DNA from: Mesorhizobium sp. L-8-3
Lineage (GTDB): Bacteria > Pseudomonadota > Alphaproteobacteria > Rhizobiales > Rhizobiaceae
Assembly (NCBI RefSeq): GCF_016756615.1
Contig: NZ_AP023262.1
Location: 2,416,501-2,480,500, forward strand
DNA length: 64,000 bases
Reading direction: 5' to 3'
Shown: positions 18,234 to 26,223 of the stretch, in pieces
How the letters are laid out: each line of letters starts with the position of its first letter
Numbering within the stretch: the first letter of the stretch is position 1
Notes under the pieces: model-generated
The model's database searches: none
The model's input: only the letters and a program-made list of their open reading frames with translations
What the model was told of the DNA's origin: nothing
Position numbers and translations under genes: made by a program

Positions 18234-19289
18234 TTATTCGATCTCGAAGCTGCCTTCGGGCACCAGGAGGCTGTATTCCAGCACTTCGGGACCGACCTTG
18301 AGGCTGGCCATCCCATCGAGAGAGGCCGGCACCACGCGTTCGAGTGCGACGCTGCCGAAGCGCTTGTTCCTGAGATTGCCGCCATTGGGCGGAATGTCTT
18401 CGTTCCAGATCAGGGACAGCGCTCTGTCGCCGGGGAGGTCGTTTTCGTCGGCCGGCACGATCCGTGCCGTCAACGTCACCTGGCCGTCCGGGCGCGACAG
18501 CGCGCCGTAGCTCACTGAATTGACCGCCAGTTCGTGCAGGGCCAGGCCGATATGCAGCGCCGCATTCGGATTGAGGAAGGGATTGGCCCCTTTGATCCTA
18601 ACACTGTTTTGCGGATCGGCCGTGTAGCGGCTCACCTGACCGGCGACCAGTTCATGCAGGTCGGCGCCGCGCCAGTTCGAGGAGGTGACGAGGTCCTGCG
18701 ACGAGGCGAGCGACTGCAATCGTCCTCGAAACCGGGTCAGGAAGCCGTCGATCGTGCCGGAATAGCGGCCGGTCTGGGTCGCCACGCTCTGTATGATGGC
18801 GAGCAGGTTCTTCGACCGGTGGCTCACCTCCCGCAGCAAGGTGCGCAGCGTCTGCTCACGGCGCTTCTGTTCGGTGATATCGACTGCGGTCGTGACAACG
18901 CCGCCGACACGTCCGTCGTTGCGGTCTGCATCGATCCAGATGTTGAACCAGTTGGCGCCGCCGTCTGCCGGGACGCTGATCTCGAGGCTTTGCGGGTGAC
19001 CCGATTCTAGCACCGCCTTTTTTGCCCCGATCAGGCGCTGCGCCTCGGAGGCGGGAAGGAACTGGTCGTCCGTCGCGCCGAACAGGTCGCCGGTCGACCA
19101 TGACGGCGGAACGTTGCGCGCCCAAAGCACCCGGAGTTCCGGGTCCTGGTAGACGACGGATATGCCGGTGTTGTTGAGCGCGCGGAGCAGGCTTCGGCCC
19201 AGTTCGACGCTCGATTCGGGATGATGTACGTTCACGAACCCGCTCCCGCCCTGTTTTTTTCCTTCTTTTCCTCCGACTTCAGGGCTCAT
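18234..19289 (-). CDS. PAS-domain HWE-family sensor histidine kinase, soluble
   Basis: A 351-residue cytosolic kinase without transmembrane segments. A PAS domain covers about residues 30-145 (ending VVTTAVDITEQKRREQ, the usual PAC end). The HWE/HisKA_2 kinase core follows with phospho-acceptor His157 in REVSHRSKNLLAIIQS and the ATP-binding motif LALHELAVNSVSYGAL. Soluble PAS-HWE kinases next to phyR typically feed the general stress response (as LovK or PhyK do), so PhyR is its likely partner. No consensus EcfG promoter was found immediately upstream. Confidence 0.87.
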   Translation of the reverse strand: MSPEVGGKEGKKQGGSGFVNVHHPESSVELGRSLLRALNNTGISVVYQDPELRVLWARNVPPSWSTGDLFGATDDQFLPASEAQRLIGAKKAVLESGHPQSLEISVPADGGANWFNIWIDADRNDGRVGGVVTTAVDITEQKRREQTLRTLLREVSHRSKNLLAIIQSVATQTGRYSGTIDGFLTRFRGRLQSLASSQDLVTSSNWRGADLHELVAGQVSRYTADPQNSVRIKGANPFLNPNAALHIGLALHELAVNSVSYGALSRPDGQVTLTARIVPADENDLPGDRALSLIWNEDIPPNGGNLRNKRFGSVALERVVPASLDGMASLKVGPEVLEYSLLVPEGSFEIE

Positions 19290-19406
19290 GCAAGTGCGGG
19301 CCTCAGTATCCCTCGAGCCTGTCCGTTGCAGGCGTCGGGCGAGGGTTGGTTCGACGAATGTCGAAATCCGTTGAGCGCGGACTCCGAAATCCCGTCGACA
19401 GCTGGA

Positions 19407-19574
19407 TCACCCGGCTCGTCGGAACAGTCCCGCAATCAGGGAAAGCACGAGGAAAGCCAGGAAAATGAAGAACAGGATCTGCGCGATACCGGCGGAGGTG
19501 CCGGCTATGCCGCCGAAGCCCAGTGCGCCGGCGATAATGGCGACGACAAGGAAGACCAGGGCCCAGTATAGCAT
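19407..19574 (-). CDS. DUF1328 (UPF0391) small membrane protein
   Basis: A 55-residue protein starting [20 protein letters not shown] and ending GLFRRAG, a clear member of DUF1328/UPF0391 with two transmembrane helices. It is too short for most gene callers. AGGAG lies seven to eight bases before the ATG at 19574. An exact EcfG-type promoter lies 33-57 bases upstream on the same strand. DUF1328 genes are common members of stress regulons in alphaproteobacteria; the molecular role is unknown. Confidence 0.88.
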   Translation of the reverse strand: MLYWALVFLVVAIIAGALGFGGIAGTSAGIAQILFFIFLAFLVLSLIAGLFRRAG

Positions 19575-19606
19575 CGACCTTCTCCTATGTTGTTTCGTGA
19601 CGGCAG

Positions 19607-19631
19607 AACGTGTCGCGTCGATATTCGTTCC
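19607..19631 (-). promoter_or_regulatory. EcfG-type promoter before the DUF1328 gene
   Basis: On the minus strand GGAAC (19631-19627), a 16-base spacer and CGTT (19610-19607), directed at the small membrane protein gene starting at 19574. Confidence 0.78.
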
Positions 19632-19694
19632 GGTGTGAACAGTGGCGGGGGGCGATGCCGGTGCATTGCGCGGCCGCCATAGACCAGTGTGTTG

Positions 19695-20489
19695 TCAGGC
19701 CGCGGCCTTGGCTTGTCTGTCGAAGAACAGGGCCTGGCTGATCAGGGCTTTCACCATCTCGGGGTTGAACGGCTTGGTGACGAGGAAGGCCGGCTCGGGC
19801 CGCTCGCCGGTGAGCAGGCGCTCGGGAAAGGCGGTGATGAAGATCACGGGAACAGGTGTCGATGACAGGATTTCGTTGACTGCGTCTATGCCGGAGCTGC
19901 CGTCGGCCAGCTGGATGTCGGCGAGCACCATTTTCGGACTGGTCTTCTGGAACAGGGTGATGGCCTCGGAGTGGGTTCGCGCCGTGCCGACGACGCGGTG
20001 GCCCAGGCTCTCGACCATCTCCTCGATGTCCATGGCGATCAACGGCTCGTCCTCGATCACCAATATGTCGGTCGCGACCTGACGCGAGATTTCGTTGCTC
20101 GCCTGATTGATCAATGCGGTGAACTCGCGTTCCGACACGTCGAGGACTTCGGCCGCTTCCTTGTCCGAAAAACCTTCCACGGCGACGAGCAGAAAGGCCT
20201 GGCGCGGGCGTGGCGCCAGGGCCGCGAGATTGGTGACGGCGCGTTGCTCCCAGGCCGATGCCGGGGTCTCCTGCGGCACCTGGATGGAAATGGACGAAAA
20301 CAGCCGAGTGAAGATCTTGTAGAGTGCGATCCGGTCGCTCGACGCTTCGGGGAAGATGCCGACATCGGCGATGATCGCCTCCAGCATCGCTGCGACCAGC
20401 GCGTCCCCACTGGTTTGCGATCCCGACACCGCGCGCGAGAAGCGGCGCAGAAATGGCAGATGTGGGGCGATCGTCGCTGACAACGTCAT
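19695..20489 (-). CDS. phyR: General stress response regulator PhyR
   Basis: Anti-anti-sigma factor of the alphaproteobacterial general stress response, 264 residues. Residues 1-130 are the sigma-like domain that mimics EcfG (regions 2 and 4, without promoter-binding function). Residues 140-258 are a receiver domain with acidic pocket IEDEP, phospho-acceptor Asp191 in VLADIQLAD, Thr219 and Lys239 in FLVTKPF. When phosphorylated, PhyR binds NepR and frees EcfG. It is divergent from nepR-ecfG with an EcfG-type promoter on each strand between them, the classic autoregulated arrangement. Confidence 0.97.
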   Translation of the reverse strand: MTLSATIAPHLPFLRRFSRAVSGSQTSGDALVAAMLEAIIADVGIFPEASSDRIALYKIFTRLFSSISIQVPQETPASAWEQRAVTNLAALAPRPRQAFLLVAVEGFSDKEAAEVLDVSEREFTALINQASNEISRQVATDILVIEDEPLIAMDIEEMVESLGHRVVGTARTHSEAITLFQKTSPKMVLADIQLADGSSGIDAVNEILSSTPVPVIFITAFPERLLTGERPEPAFLVTKPFNPEMVKALISQALFFDRQAKAAA

Positions 20490-20563
20490 GATCGGTGGTC
20501 TCCCTCGGTGCCGTTGAGGCCGGTAGGAATTGTCGCTTTCTCGGGCTCGAATACGACGTGCTC

Positions 20564-20588
20564 AACGTCGGCCACAACAAAAAGTTCC
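20564..20588 (-). promoter_or_regulatory. EcfG-type promoter of phyR
   Basis: Minus-strand GGAAC (20588-20584), 16-base spacer, CGTT (20567-20564), about 75 bases before the phyR start. It is back to back with the nepR promoter eight bases away. Confidence 0.88.
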
Positions 20589-20596
20589 AGGGCACA

Positions 20597-20621
20597 GGAA
20601 CGAATCCACCGGCCGGACGTT
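20597..20621 (+). promoter_or_regulatory. EcfG-type promoter of nepR-ecfG
   Basis: GGAAC (20597-20601), 16-base spacer, CGTT (20618-20621), about 90-100 bases before nepR. It implies EcfG autoregulation. Confidence 0.88.
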
Positions 20622-20719
20622 GTCGCGGTCAGATCGGCGGCTTTCAACACAGGGCGCCGGCCGTTGGTTGTGCGCAATTCGGGGGGACGGGATATGACAA
20701 ACCAGGGCGAATGGACGGC

Positions 20720-20914
20720 ATGACAAAAGCAGCTGGCGCGCGGCAGACGAGGCCGAAACCGAATGGGCCCGAACATCTTCTGGGGGCGAATTCGGAAATA
20801 GCCCGGAAATTGGACGAATACTACAAGAGCCTTCTCTCAGACGAAGTGCCTGACCATCTCACCCAGCTGCTGGCTCGGCTGGAAAGGGCGGAATCCGAAC
20901 AGAAGAAGGGTTGA
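20720..20914 (+). CDS. nepR: Anti-sigma factor NepR
   Basis: A 64-residue anti-sigma factor that holds EcfG inactive and is itself captured by phosphorylated PhyR. The family core is clear: SEIARKLDEYYKSLLSDEVP followed by the second helix with LTQLLARLE. ATG 20720 has a GGGCGA about ten bases upstream; an in-frame ATG at 20711 would add three residues and cannot be ruled out. It is six bases upstream of ecfG, and both depend on the EcfG-type promoter at 20597. Confidence 0.93.
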   Translation: MTKAAGARQTRPKPNGPEHLLGANSEIARKLDEYYKSLLSDEVPDHLTQLLARLERAESEQKKG

Positions 20915-20920
20915 TCGCTC

Positions 20921-21469
20921 ATGGCCGTATCGCAGGGATTCAAGGACGATCTGCTCGGCGCGATACCTAGCCTGCGCGCTTTCGCGGTCTCGTTGTCGCA
21001 GAATGTCGACCGGGCCGACGATCTGGTGCAGGAAACGTTGGTCAAGGCGTGGGACAAGCATATGAGCTTCCACCCCGGCACCAATATGAAGGCCTGGCTG
21101 TTCACCATCCTGCGCAACGAGTTCTATTCTCAGATGCGCAAGCGCGGTCGCGAGGTTCAGGACAGCGAGGGCGTCATGACCGGCCGCCTGGCGGTCCATC
21201 CCAGCCAGCATGGCGCGCTCGACCTGGAGGATTTCCGCTCCGCGCTCGCACAATTGCCGGAGGATCAGCGTGAATCGATCATCCTGATCGGCGCTTCGGG
21301 CTTCTCCTACGAGGAGGCCGCCGAGATCTGCGGCTGCGCGGTGGGAACGATCAAGAGCCGGGTCAGCCGGGCGCGCGCGAAGCTGCAGGAAATCCTCGAG
21401 ATCTCCGGCGAGGCCGACTATGGTCCGGATGCGATTTCTGCGCAGGTCCTGGGATCAAATGCGGCGTGA
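20921..21469 (+). CDS. ecfG: General stress sigma factor EcfG (RpoE-like)
   Basis: ECF sigma factor of 182 residues. Region 2 is visible as RADDLVQETLVKAWDK and FTILRNEFYSQMRKR, and region 4 as YEEAAEICGCAVGTIKSRVSRAR. It should transcribe genes with GGAAC and CGTT promoter elements, eight of which lie in this neighbourhood. It is cotranscribed with nepR, six bases upstream. Its 3' end overlaps the convergent receiver-protein gene by 15 bases. Confidence 0.96.
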   Translation: MAVSQGFKDDLLGAIPSLRAFAVSLSQNVDRADDLVQETLVKAWDKHMSFHPGTNMKAWLFTILRNEFYSQMRKRGREVQDSEGVMTGRLAVHPSQHGALDLEDFRSALAQLPEDQRESIILIGASGFSYEEAAEICGCAVGTIKSRVSRARAKLQEILEISGEADYGPDAISAQVLGSNAA

Positions 21470-21910
21470 CCCGGCGAGCGCGGCGATGACAACGTCCATG
21501 AGGACGGTGCCGCTATAGGGCTTGCTGACGACGGGCGCCCCCGGAACGGCCTTGTGAAGCTCTTCCAGGTCGCCATATCCGGACGCGATCACGAACGGCA
21601 CGCCGAGATGCAGAAGTTCCCGGGCGAAGCCGACAGTCGACTGGCCTTCGAGCATGAGGTCAAGGACCGCGACGTCGAAGCGTTTGGCAACAGCCTCGGC
21701 GCCCCCGGTCTCTTCGAGGCTTTTCAGGATCACGATGTCGTCCGCGCCGCATTCGCGGCACAACTGCTCGACATCCATGGCGATCAGGAACTCGTCTTCC
21801 AGCACCAGGATGCGCTTGCCCGAGAGCGCGTCTGCAGCCAAGTCTCCAACCTCCGGATCCGGCAAGCCGTTACAAAATGAACACATGGACGAGTTGCCAC
21901 GGGGTGTCAT
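21455..21910 (-). CDS. Single-domain response regulator
   Basis: A 151-residue receiver-only protein. The acidic pocket is LVLEDEFLIAMD, the phospho-acceptor aspartate is in VAVLDLMLEG and the conserved lysine is in VVSKPYSG. There is no output domain. Such receivers in stress islands can take phosphate from HWE kinases and act as sinks or as modulators of PhyR signalling. The start at ATG 21910 is tentative; ATG 21886 (MCSFCNG) is an alternative and neither has a clear ribosome binding site. Confidence 0.85.
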   Translation of the reverse strand: MTPRGNSSMCSFCNGLPDPEVGDLAADALSGKRILVLEDEFLIAMDVEQLCRECGADDIVILKSLEETGGAEAVAKRFDVAVLDLMLEGQSTVGFARELLHLGVPFVIASGYGDLEELHKAVPGAPVVSKPYSGTVLMDVVIAALAGSRRI

Positions 21911-21926
21911 TTAAAAAAGACATGAC

Positions 21927-21952
21927 GGAACCGTTTCGTTTCGTGAGGCGTT
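21927..21952 (+). promoter_or_regulatory. EcfG-type promoter before the Crp/Fnr gene
   Basis: GGAAC (21927-21931), 17-base spacer, CGTT (21949-21952), about 75-100 bases before the regulator start at 22026. It also argues against the upstream in-frame ATG at 21951, which lies inside the promoter. Confidence 0.75.
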
Positions 21953-22025
21953 GCCCGGCGCCGGTCCTATCGCGCGAGCCGCCGCGTCGCGCGATTGCGA
22001 AGCAGATCCGACACGAGGGAAGAAG

Positions 22026-22775
22026 ATGGGACCGCAAGCCATTCCGACTCTTCAATATCCGTGTGAACACTGCCCTTTGCGTCCGCTGAAGGTTTTCAGG
22101 AATTTCGAAGAGCAGGAACTGGCCTTCGTCGCCACCTTCAAGAAGGGCGAACTGGCGGTGGAAAAGGGCGTTACGGTGCTGCTCGAAGGCAGTCACAGTG
22201 CTCATCTATACACCGTGCTGTCCGGTTGGGGCTTCCGCTACAAGCTGCTTTCCGACGGACGCCGGCAGATCCTCAACTACGTCATGCCCGGAGACCTGAT
22301 CGGCCTCCAGGGCAGCCTCACGGGCGAGATGCAGCATTCCGTCGAGGCGTTGTCACCGATGCTGCTTTGCGTCTTCGAACGGGATCGACTGATGGAACTC
22401 TATCGCAACCATCCGGGCCTGGCCTACGACATCACCTGGATCGCCTCCAGGGAAGAGCAGATGCTCGATGAAAATCTTCTAAGCGTGGGCCGTCGGACGG
22501 CGCTCGAGCGGGCAGCCTACTTGATTGCCTTCCTCCTGGAGCGCGCCAGGGGCGTCAGCCTGATCAGCGCCGGATCGGCGGAGATCCCCATCACCCAGCA
22601 GCATGTCGCCGACACGCTCGGGCTGTCGCTCGTCCACACCAACAAGACGCTGCGAAAGTTGGCGAGCCGCAAGCTTATAGCGTGGAACGGGGGCTGCACG
22701 GTTCTCGACGGCGAGGGGTTGAAGAGGGTGGCGCGTTGGGAAGGGCTGTCGATGCAAGGTCGGCCGCTTGTATGA
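22026..22775 (+). CDS. Crp/Fnr-family transcriptional regulator
   Basis: A 249-residue regulator with an N-terminal cyclic-nucleotide-binding-like beta-roll and a C-terminal winged helix (ITQQHVADTLGLSLVHTNKTL). An N-terminal CEHCPLRPL segment resembles Fnr-type cysteine clusters, but only two or three cysteines are visible, so an oxygen-sensing Fe-S cluster is doubtful. The ATG at 22026 has GGGAAGAAG upstream. The EcfG-type promoter at 21927 suggests that this regulator is a secondary tier of the stress response. Its ligand and targets are unknown. Confidence 0.85.
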   Translation: MGPQAIPTLQYPCEHCPLRPLKVFRNFEEQELAFVATFKKGELAVEKGVTVLLEGSHSAHLYTVLSGWGFRYKLLSDGRRQILNYVMPGDLIGLQGSLTGEMQHSVEALSPMLLCVFERDRLMELYRNHPGLAYDITWIASREEQMLDENLLSVGRRTALERAAYLIAFLLERARGVSLISAGSAEIPITQQHVADTLGLSLVHTNKTLRKLASRKLIAWNGGCTVLDGEGLKRVARWEGLSMQGRPLV

Positions 22776-22856
22776 TCGGGGCACTCGACCATGAGGAATG
22801 CGGACTGGACTTCCGCAGCGAAACCCATTTTCATGACCCAGCGGTTCCCCGACCGT

Positions 22857-22881
22857 GGAACATCGGTCCCGGCGGTGCGTT
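22857..22881 (+). promoter_or_regulatory. EcfG-type promoter before the DUF883/holin-X operon
   Basis: GGAAC (22857-22861), 16-base spacer, CGTT (22878-22881), 28 bases before the DUF883 gene. Confidence 0.82.
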
Positions 22882-22909
22882 TGGCGTCGTGTAAACAAGG
22901 AGTTGAACC

Positions 22910-23248
22910 ATGCCGAGTGCTGCAGAAAAAGGCGGGAAATCCGACAATGGATCTCGGGTGATCTCGCAGGATCTCGAAGCCGATATTGCCCAGCTGAAGA
23001 GCGATCTGGCGAAGCTCGCCAAACAGCTCCAGTCGACGGGCGGGCATTCCTATGGAGCGGCCCGGCGTGCTGCGTCCGAAGGCGTCGACCAGTTGAAGGC
23101 GCAAGGCGAAGCGGCGATCGAAAGGGTGCGCTCGGGCGCAAGCGACCTGGAGACGCGGCTCGAGGAGGCTATTCGCGAGAAGCCGCTGACCTCACTTGGC
23201 GTCGCGATTGGAGTGGGCTTCATGCTCGCATTGCTGACGCGCCGCTGA
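22910..23248 (+). CDS. DUF883 (ElaB/YqjD-like) membrane-anchored protein
   Basis: A 112-residue protein with a long helical, charged body (DLEADIAQLKSDLAKLAKQL) and a single C-terminal transmembrane helix preceded by REKPL (LTSLGVAIGVGFMLALLTRR), the arrangement of the ElaB/YqjD/DUF883 family, whose members bind ribosomes at the membrane in stationary phase in E. coli. An AAGGAG lies before the ATG. An exact EcfG-type promoter lies directly upstream. The stop codon directly abuts the start of the next gene, so the two form an operon. Confidence 0.88.
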   Translation: MPSAAEKGGKSDNGSRVISQDLEADIAQLKSDLAKLAKQLQSTGGHSYGAARRAASEGVDQLKAQGEAAIERVRSGASDLETRLEEAIREKPLTSLGVAIGVGFMLALLTRR

Positions 23249-23698
23249 ATGCTCGGCTCGGTCATCGCCGCATTCATTTCCGGTGAGGCTTCCAACATGG
23301 CGCGACGGGCTCGCCGCGCCATGATTGTTTATGTCCTGGCGGGTCTGGCCGGGCTCGTCGGGATCGGTTTTCTGGTGGCGGCGGGCTATATCGCCGCCGC
23401 CGAGCGCTTCGGCGCTATCGAAACGGCTGCGGGATTCGGCGTCGGTTTCCTGCTCGTCGCCGGGCTGATCATCGGAATATCCGGGTTGTCGGCCCGCCGC
23501 CGATCGCGAAGGGAGGCGGACCGCCGGTCGTTCGACATCGCCTCGATAGCGGCGGCGGCAGCCATATCCCTGCTGCCGTCGATGCTGCGGGGGCGGGCCG
23601 GAATTGCGGCCGTGGTCTGGCCGGTGCTTGCCCTGCTCGCTTATGCGATCTACCGCGAAAACACCACGCCGGACAAAGGAGACGAGCCGTCCGAGTGA
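23249..23698 (+). CDS. Holin-X/DUF1469-like membrane protein
   Basis: A 149-residue protein with two adjacent transmembrane helices near the N-terminus (YVLAGLAGLVGIGFLVAAGY and a second segment) and a third near the C-terminus (AAVVWPVLALLAYAIYRE), resembling the putative actinobacterial holin-X/YqjE group. In many proteobacteria DUF883 and YqjE-like genes are neighbours, as here, where the ATG follows the DUF883 stop without a gap. A true holin function is unlikely; a stress-linked membrane role is inferred from context. Confidence 0.7.
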   Translation: MLGSVIAAFISGEASNMARRARRAMIVYVLAGLAGLVGIGFLVAAGYIAAAERFGAIETAAGFGVGFLLVAGLIIGISGLSARRRSRREADRRSFDIASIAAAAAISLLPSMLRGRAGIAAVVWPVLALLAYAIYRENTTPDKGDEPSE

Positions 23699-24090
23699 TC
23701 CTGGGTTCTTCCCTACGGCGTGGCCGCGAGCACCGGCCCATTCTGCCTTGCCCTTGAGGCAGGCCTTCCTCTCGTCGTCTCGATGGCCCCGGAACGTCGG
23801 ACCGGCCGGCTGCCTCAGCAGCGGGCGAAAGCGATTCGAGCAATCCACGTCACGAAGAGTCGCGCCGCGCTCGCGAAAGAAATAGCTCTCCGTCCGCGCC
23901 CAGAGCCGGAACCGGTCACATTCCAGGCGATCGGCAGCGTTGTCATCCCTGGCGGGCAAATGTCCGTGAATGCAACCGGAACCGGACCGGAGTCACGACG
24001 TTTGGTGATTGTGACGCCGCGCCGGTTCTCCCTTGCGACAGATCGATCAGGCGCGGCGGTGCAAGACCTTTCGCACAAGGAGAATGTATC
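23699..24090. other. Non-coding gap upstream of the PRC-barrel gene
   Basis: No convincing gene is seen in this 392-base stretch. Open frames exist on both strands but lack ribosome binding sites and family resemblance. The only element recognised is the EcfG-type promoter at 23978-24002. Confidence 0.6.
23978..24002 (+). promoter_or_regulatory. EcfG-type promoter before the PRC-barrel gene
   Basis: GGAAC (23978-23982), 16-base spacer, CGTT (23999-24002), about 90 bases before the ATG at 24091. Confidence 0.8.
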
Positions 24091-25059
24091 ATGAACCGTC
24101 ATCTTTTCGCTACGACCGCCGTCGCCGTCCTGCTTGCCACTGGCGCCTATGCCCAGGACGCGACCCAGCCAGCGCCGACCCAGGCGCCGGCCGAGATCCA
24201 ACCGGCCGATCCTGCCATGCCCGCCGCCACGGTGAAGGCGGATGGCCAGATCGCGACCAATATCATCGGCGAGACCGTATATGACGGTACCGGCGACGAC
24301 GCCCAGAATATCGGCGACGTGAACGATATCGTCATCGGCCAGGACGGGAAGGCCGAGGCAGTAGTGATCGGCGTGGGCGGCTTTCTGGGCATCGGCGAGA
24401 AAAACGTCGCCTGGGACTATTCGGACATGGATTGGGCCGAAAAGGACGGCGACCGCTGGATAGTGATCACGGCCACCAAGGAGGAACTGGAGGCTCTGCC
24501 GGCCTTCGACCGCAAGGCCTATGACCCGGCAGCGGCTCCGTCCACTGCGGGCGACACGACCGCACCGGCGGGCGACACGACCGCGATGGCGCCGTCCGCC
24601 GACGCGCCTTCGACGACAGCGCCGGCCGATGAGGCGATGAAGCCTGCGCCTGCTCAGGACGCGCAGGCTCCGTCGACGCAGACCGACATGACGACGACGG
24701 CTGCCGTCGACAAGTCGCAACTGAAGGAGGTGCAGCCCGGTGATCTGAGCGCCGAGAAGGACCTCGTGGGCACCACCGTCTACGGCGCCGAGGACGCCAA
24801 TGTGGGCGAGATCGGTGACGTGGTGCTGACGCAGGACGGCAAGGTGGACGCCGTGATCGTCGATGTCGGAGGCTTCCTGGGTGTCGGAGAGAAGCCGGTG
24901 GCGATCGGCATGGACAATCTGGTGTTCATGACCGATGCCGACGGCAACAAATATCTCTACACCAATTTCACCGAGGAGCAGCTGAACGCGGCCCCTGCCT
25001 ATGACGAGAGCACATGGGCCGAGAAGCGTGACGACCAGCGCATGACGGTCACCCGGTAA
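24091..25059 (+). CDS. Exported double PRC-barrel domain protein
   Basis: A 322-residue periplasmic protein: signal peptide (MNRHLFATTAVAVLLATGAYA), then two PRC-barrel domains at about residues 55-145 and 215-305. They are internal duplicates, as shown by paired motifs (IGDVNDIVIGQDGKAEAVVIG with IGDVVLTQDGKVDAVIVD, and GVGGFLGIGEKNVA with DVGGFLGVGEKPVA). The linker is Ala/Pro/Thr-rich with GDTTAPAGDTT repeats. AAGGAG precedes the ATG. Secreted PRC-barrel proteins are common in rhizobial stress regulons; their molecular role is not established. Confidence 0.88.
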   Translation: MNRHLFATTAVAVLLATGAYAQDATQPAPTQAPAEIQPADPAMPAATVKADGQIATNIIGETVYDGTGDDAQNIGDVNDIVIGQDGKAEAVVIGVGGFLGIGEKNVAWDYSDMDWAEKDGDRWIVITATKEELEALPAFDRKAYDPAAAPSTAGDTTAPAGDTTAMAPSADAPSTTAPADEAMKPAPAQDAQAPSTQTDMTTTAAVDKSQLKEVQPGDLSAEKDLVGTTVYGAEDANVGEIGDVVLTQDGKVDAVIVDVGGFLGVGEKPVAIGMDNLVFMTDADGNKYLYTNFTEEQLNAAPAYDESTWAEKRDDQRMTVTR

Positions 25060-25202
25060 CGGTGACGCTCGTCCGCAACGAGGAGCTCGTCGGTCGACGG
25101 GTTCCTCGAGCTTTCCATGGATATCGCCGGACATAGCGAGTGATCCATGCGGTGAACGATGTCTGTCAGATTGTTCATAAATTGAGAACGGTTCATCCTG
25201 AG

Positions 25203-25227
25203 AACGCTCTCTTTCATTTGCCGTTCC
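25203..25227 (-). promoter_or_regulatory. EcfG-type promoter reading into the PRC-barrel 3' region
   Basis: Minus-strand GGAAC (25227-25223), 16-base spacer, CGTT (25206-25203). No confident gene lies downstream: the possible small frame from 25178 leftward (59 codons) lacks a ribosome binding site and is antisense to the 3' end of the PRC-barrel gene. It may drive an sRNA or be a chance match. Confidence 0.45.
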
Positions 25228-25286
25228 GCTCCCGACATAGTGCGGCATGAGACGACGCCGGAGCGTCGGACACGAAGGAGAGCAGG

Positions 25287-26216
25287 ATGCTGAACCAGAT
25301 CAAGGGCCTCCACCACGTCACGTCGATGGCGAAGGATGCAAGGCAGAACAACGAATTCTTCACCGGGAAGCTAGGCCTGCGCCGGGTCAAGAAGACGGTG
25401 AACTTCGACGCCCCTGACGTCTATCATCTCTACTACGCGGATGAATTCGGTACGCCGGGATCGGTCATGACCTATTTTCCGTTCCCGAATATCGGCAAGG
25501 GTCGCCCCGGCACGGGAGAAGTCGGCACGACCGTCTTTTCCGTTCCTGAAGGAACACTCGGCTACTGGGAGACGCATCTCGCCGGCCAGGGCGTCACCGG
25601 TCTCAGGCGCGAGGAGAGTTTCGGCCAGAAGCGGCTCGCCTTCGACGGGCCCGACGGCGATGGTTTCGCTCTCGTGGAAGACAAGGGCGATGAACGTGCT
25701 CCCTGGGCGAAGGGCGGCGTGCCGTCCGACGAGGCGATCCGTGGCTTCCACTCGGTTTCGATGCGGCTGCGCGATGCGGGCCGGACCGCCGAACTGCTGA
25801 AGTTCATGGGCTATCAGGAGGTAGATGCCTCCGGCGATGTCAGGCGTTTCGCCGTGGAGAACGGCAACGGCGCGGACATCGTCGACATCGAGACCCTACC
25901 CGGCGCGCCGCTCGCCGATCTCGGCGCGGGCTCGGTGCATCACGTCGCCTTCGCGGTGGAAAACCGAGCCAGTCAGCTCGAGGTGCGCAAGGCGCTGATG
26001 GACACGGGCTACCAGGTGACGCCTGTCATCGACCGCGACTACTTCTGGGCGATCTATTTCCGGACCCCCGGCGGCGTGTTGTTCGAGGTCGCCACCAACG
26101 AGCCCGGCTTCGACAGGGACGAGGATACCGCGCATCTCGGCGAGACATTGAAGTTGCCGTCGCAGCATGCGCATCTGAGGCCCTATCTCGAACAGCACCT
26201 CCAGCCGCTGGAGTGA
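25287..26216 (+). CDS. Ring-cleaving dioxygenase, VOC family (MhqO-like)
   Basis: A 309-residue protein of two tandem glyoxalase/VOC modules. Candidate Fe(II) ligands are His10/His... in GLHHVTSMAKD, His in GSVHHVAFAVE and Glu in GGVLFEVATNEPG, the pattern of MhqO/LinE-type hydroquinone dioxygenases. A strong AAGGAG ribosome binding site precedes ATG 25287. It is followed seven bases later by an esterase of the MhqD type, the same pair found in quinone-detoxification operons. It probably protects against quinones or catechols. No MarR-type MhqR regulator is adjacent. Confidence 0.83.
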   Translation: MLNQIKGLHHVTSMAKDARQNNEFFTGKLGLRRVKKTVNFDAPDVYHLYYADEFGTPGSVMTYFPFPNIGKGRPGTGEVGTTVFSVPEGTLGYWETHLAGQGVTGLRREESFGQKRLAFDGPDGDGFALVEDKGDERAPWAKGGVPSDEAIRGFHSVSMRLRDAGRTAELLKFMGYQEVDASGDVRRFAVENGNGADIVDIETLPGAPLADLGAGSVHHVAFAVENRASQLEVRKALMDTGYQVTPVIDRDYFWAIYFRTPGGVLFEVATNEPGFDRDEDTAHLGETLKLPSQHAHLRPYLEQHLQPLE

Positions 26217-26223
26217 AAAGCGC

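Noticed and set aside
23720..24094. Plus-strand open frame of 124 codons upstream of the PRC-barrel gene
   Set aside because: Overlaps the EcfG promoter and the next start, has no recognisable domain and an unlikely composition.
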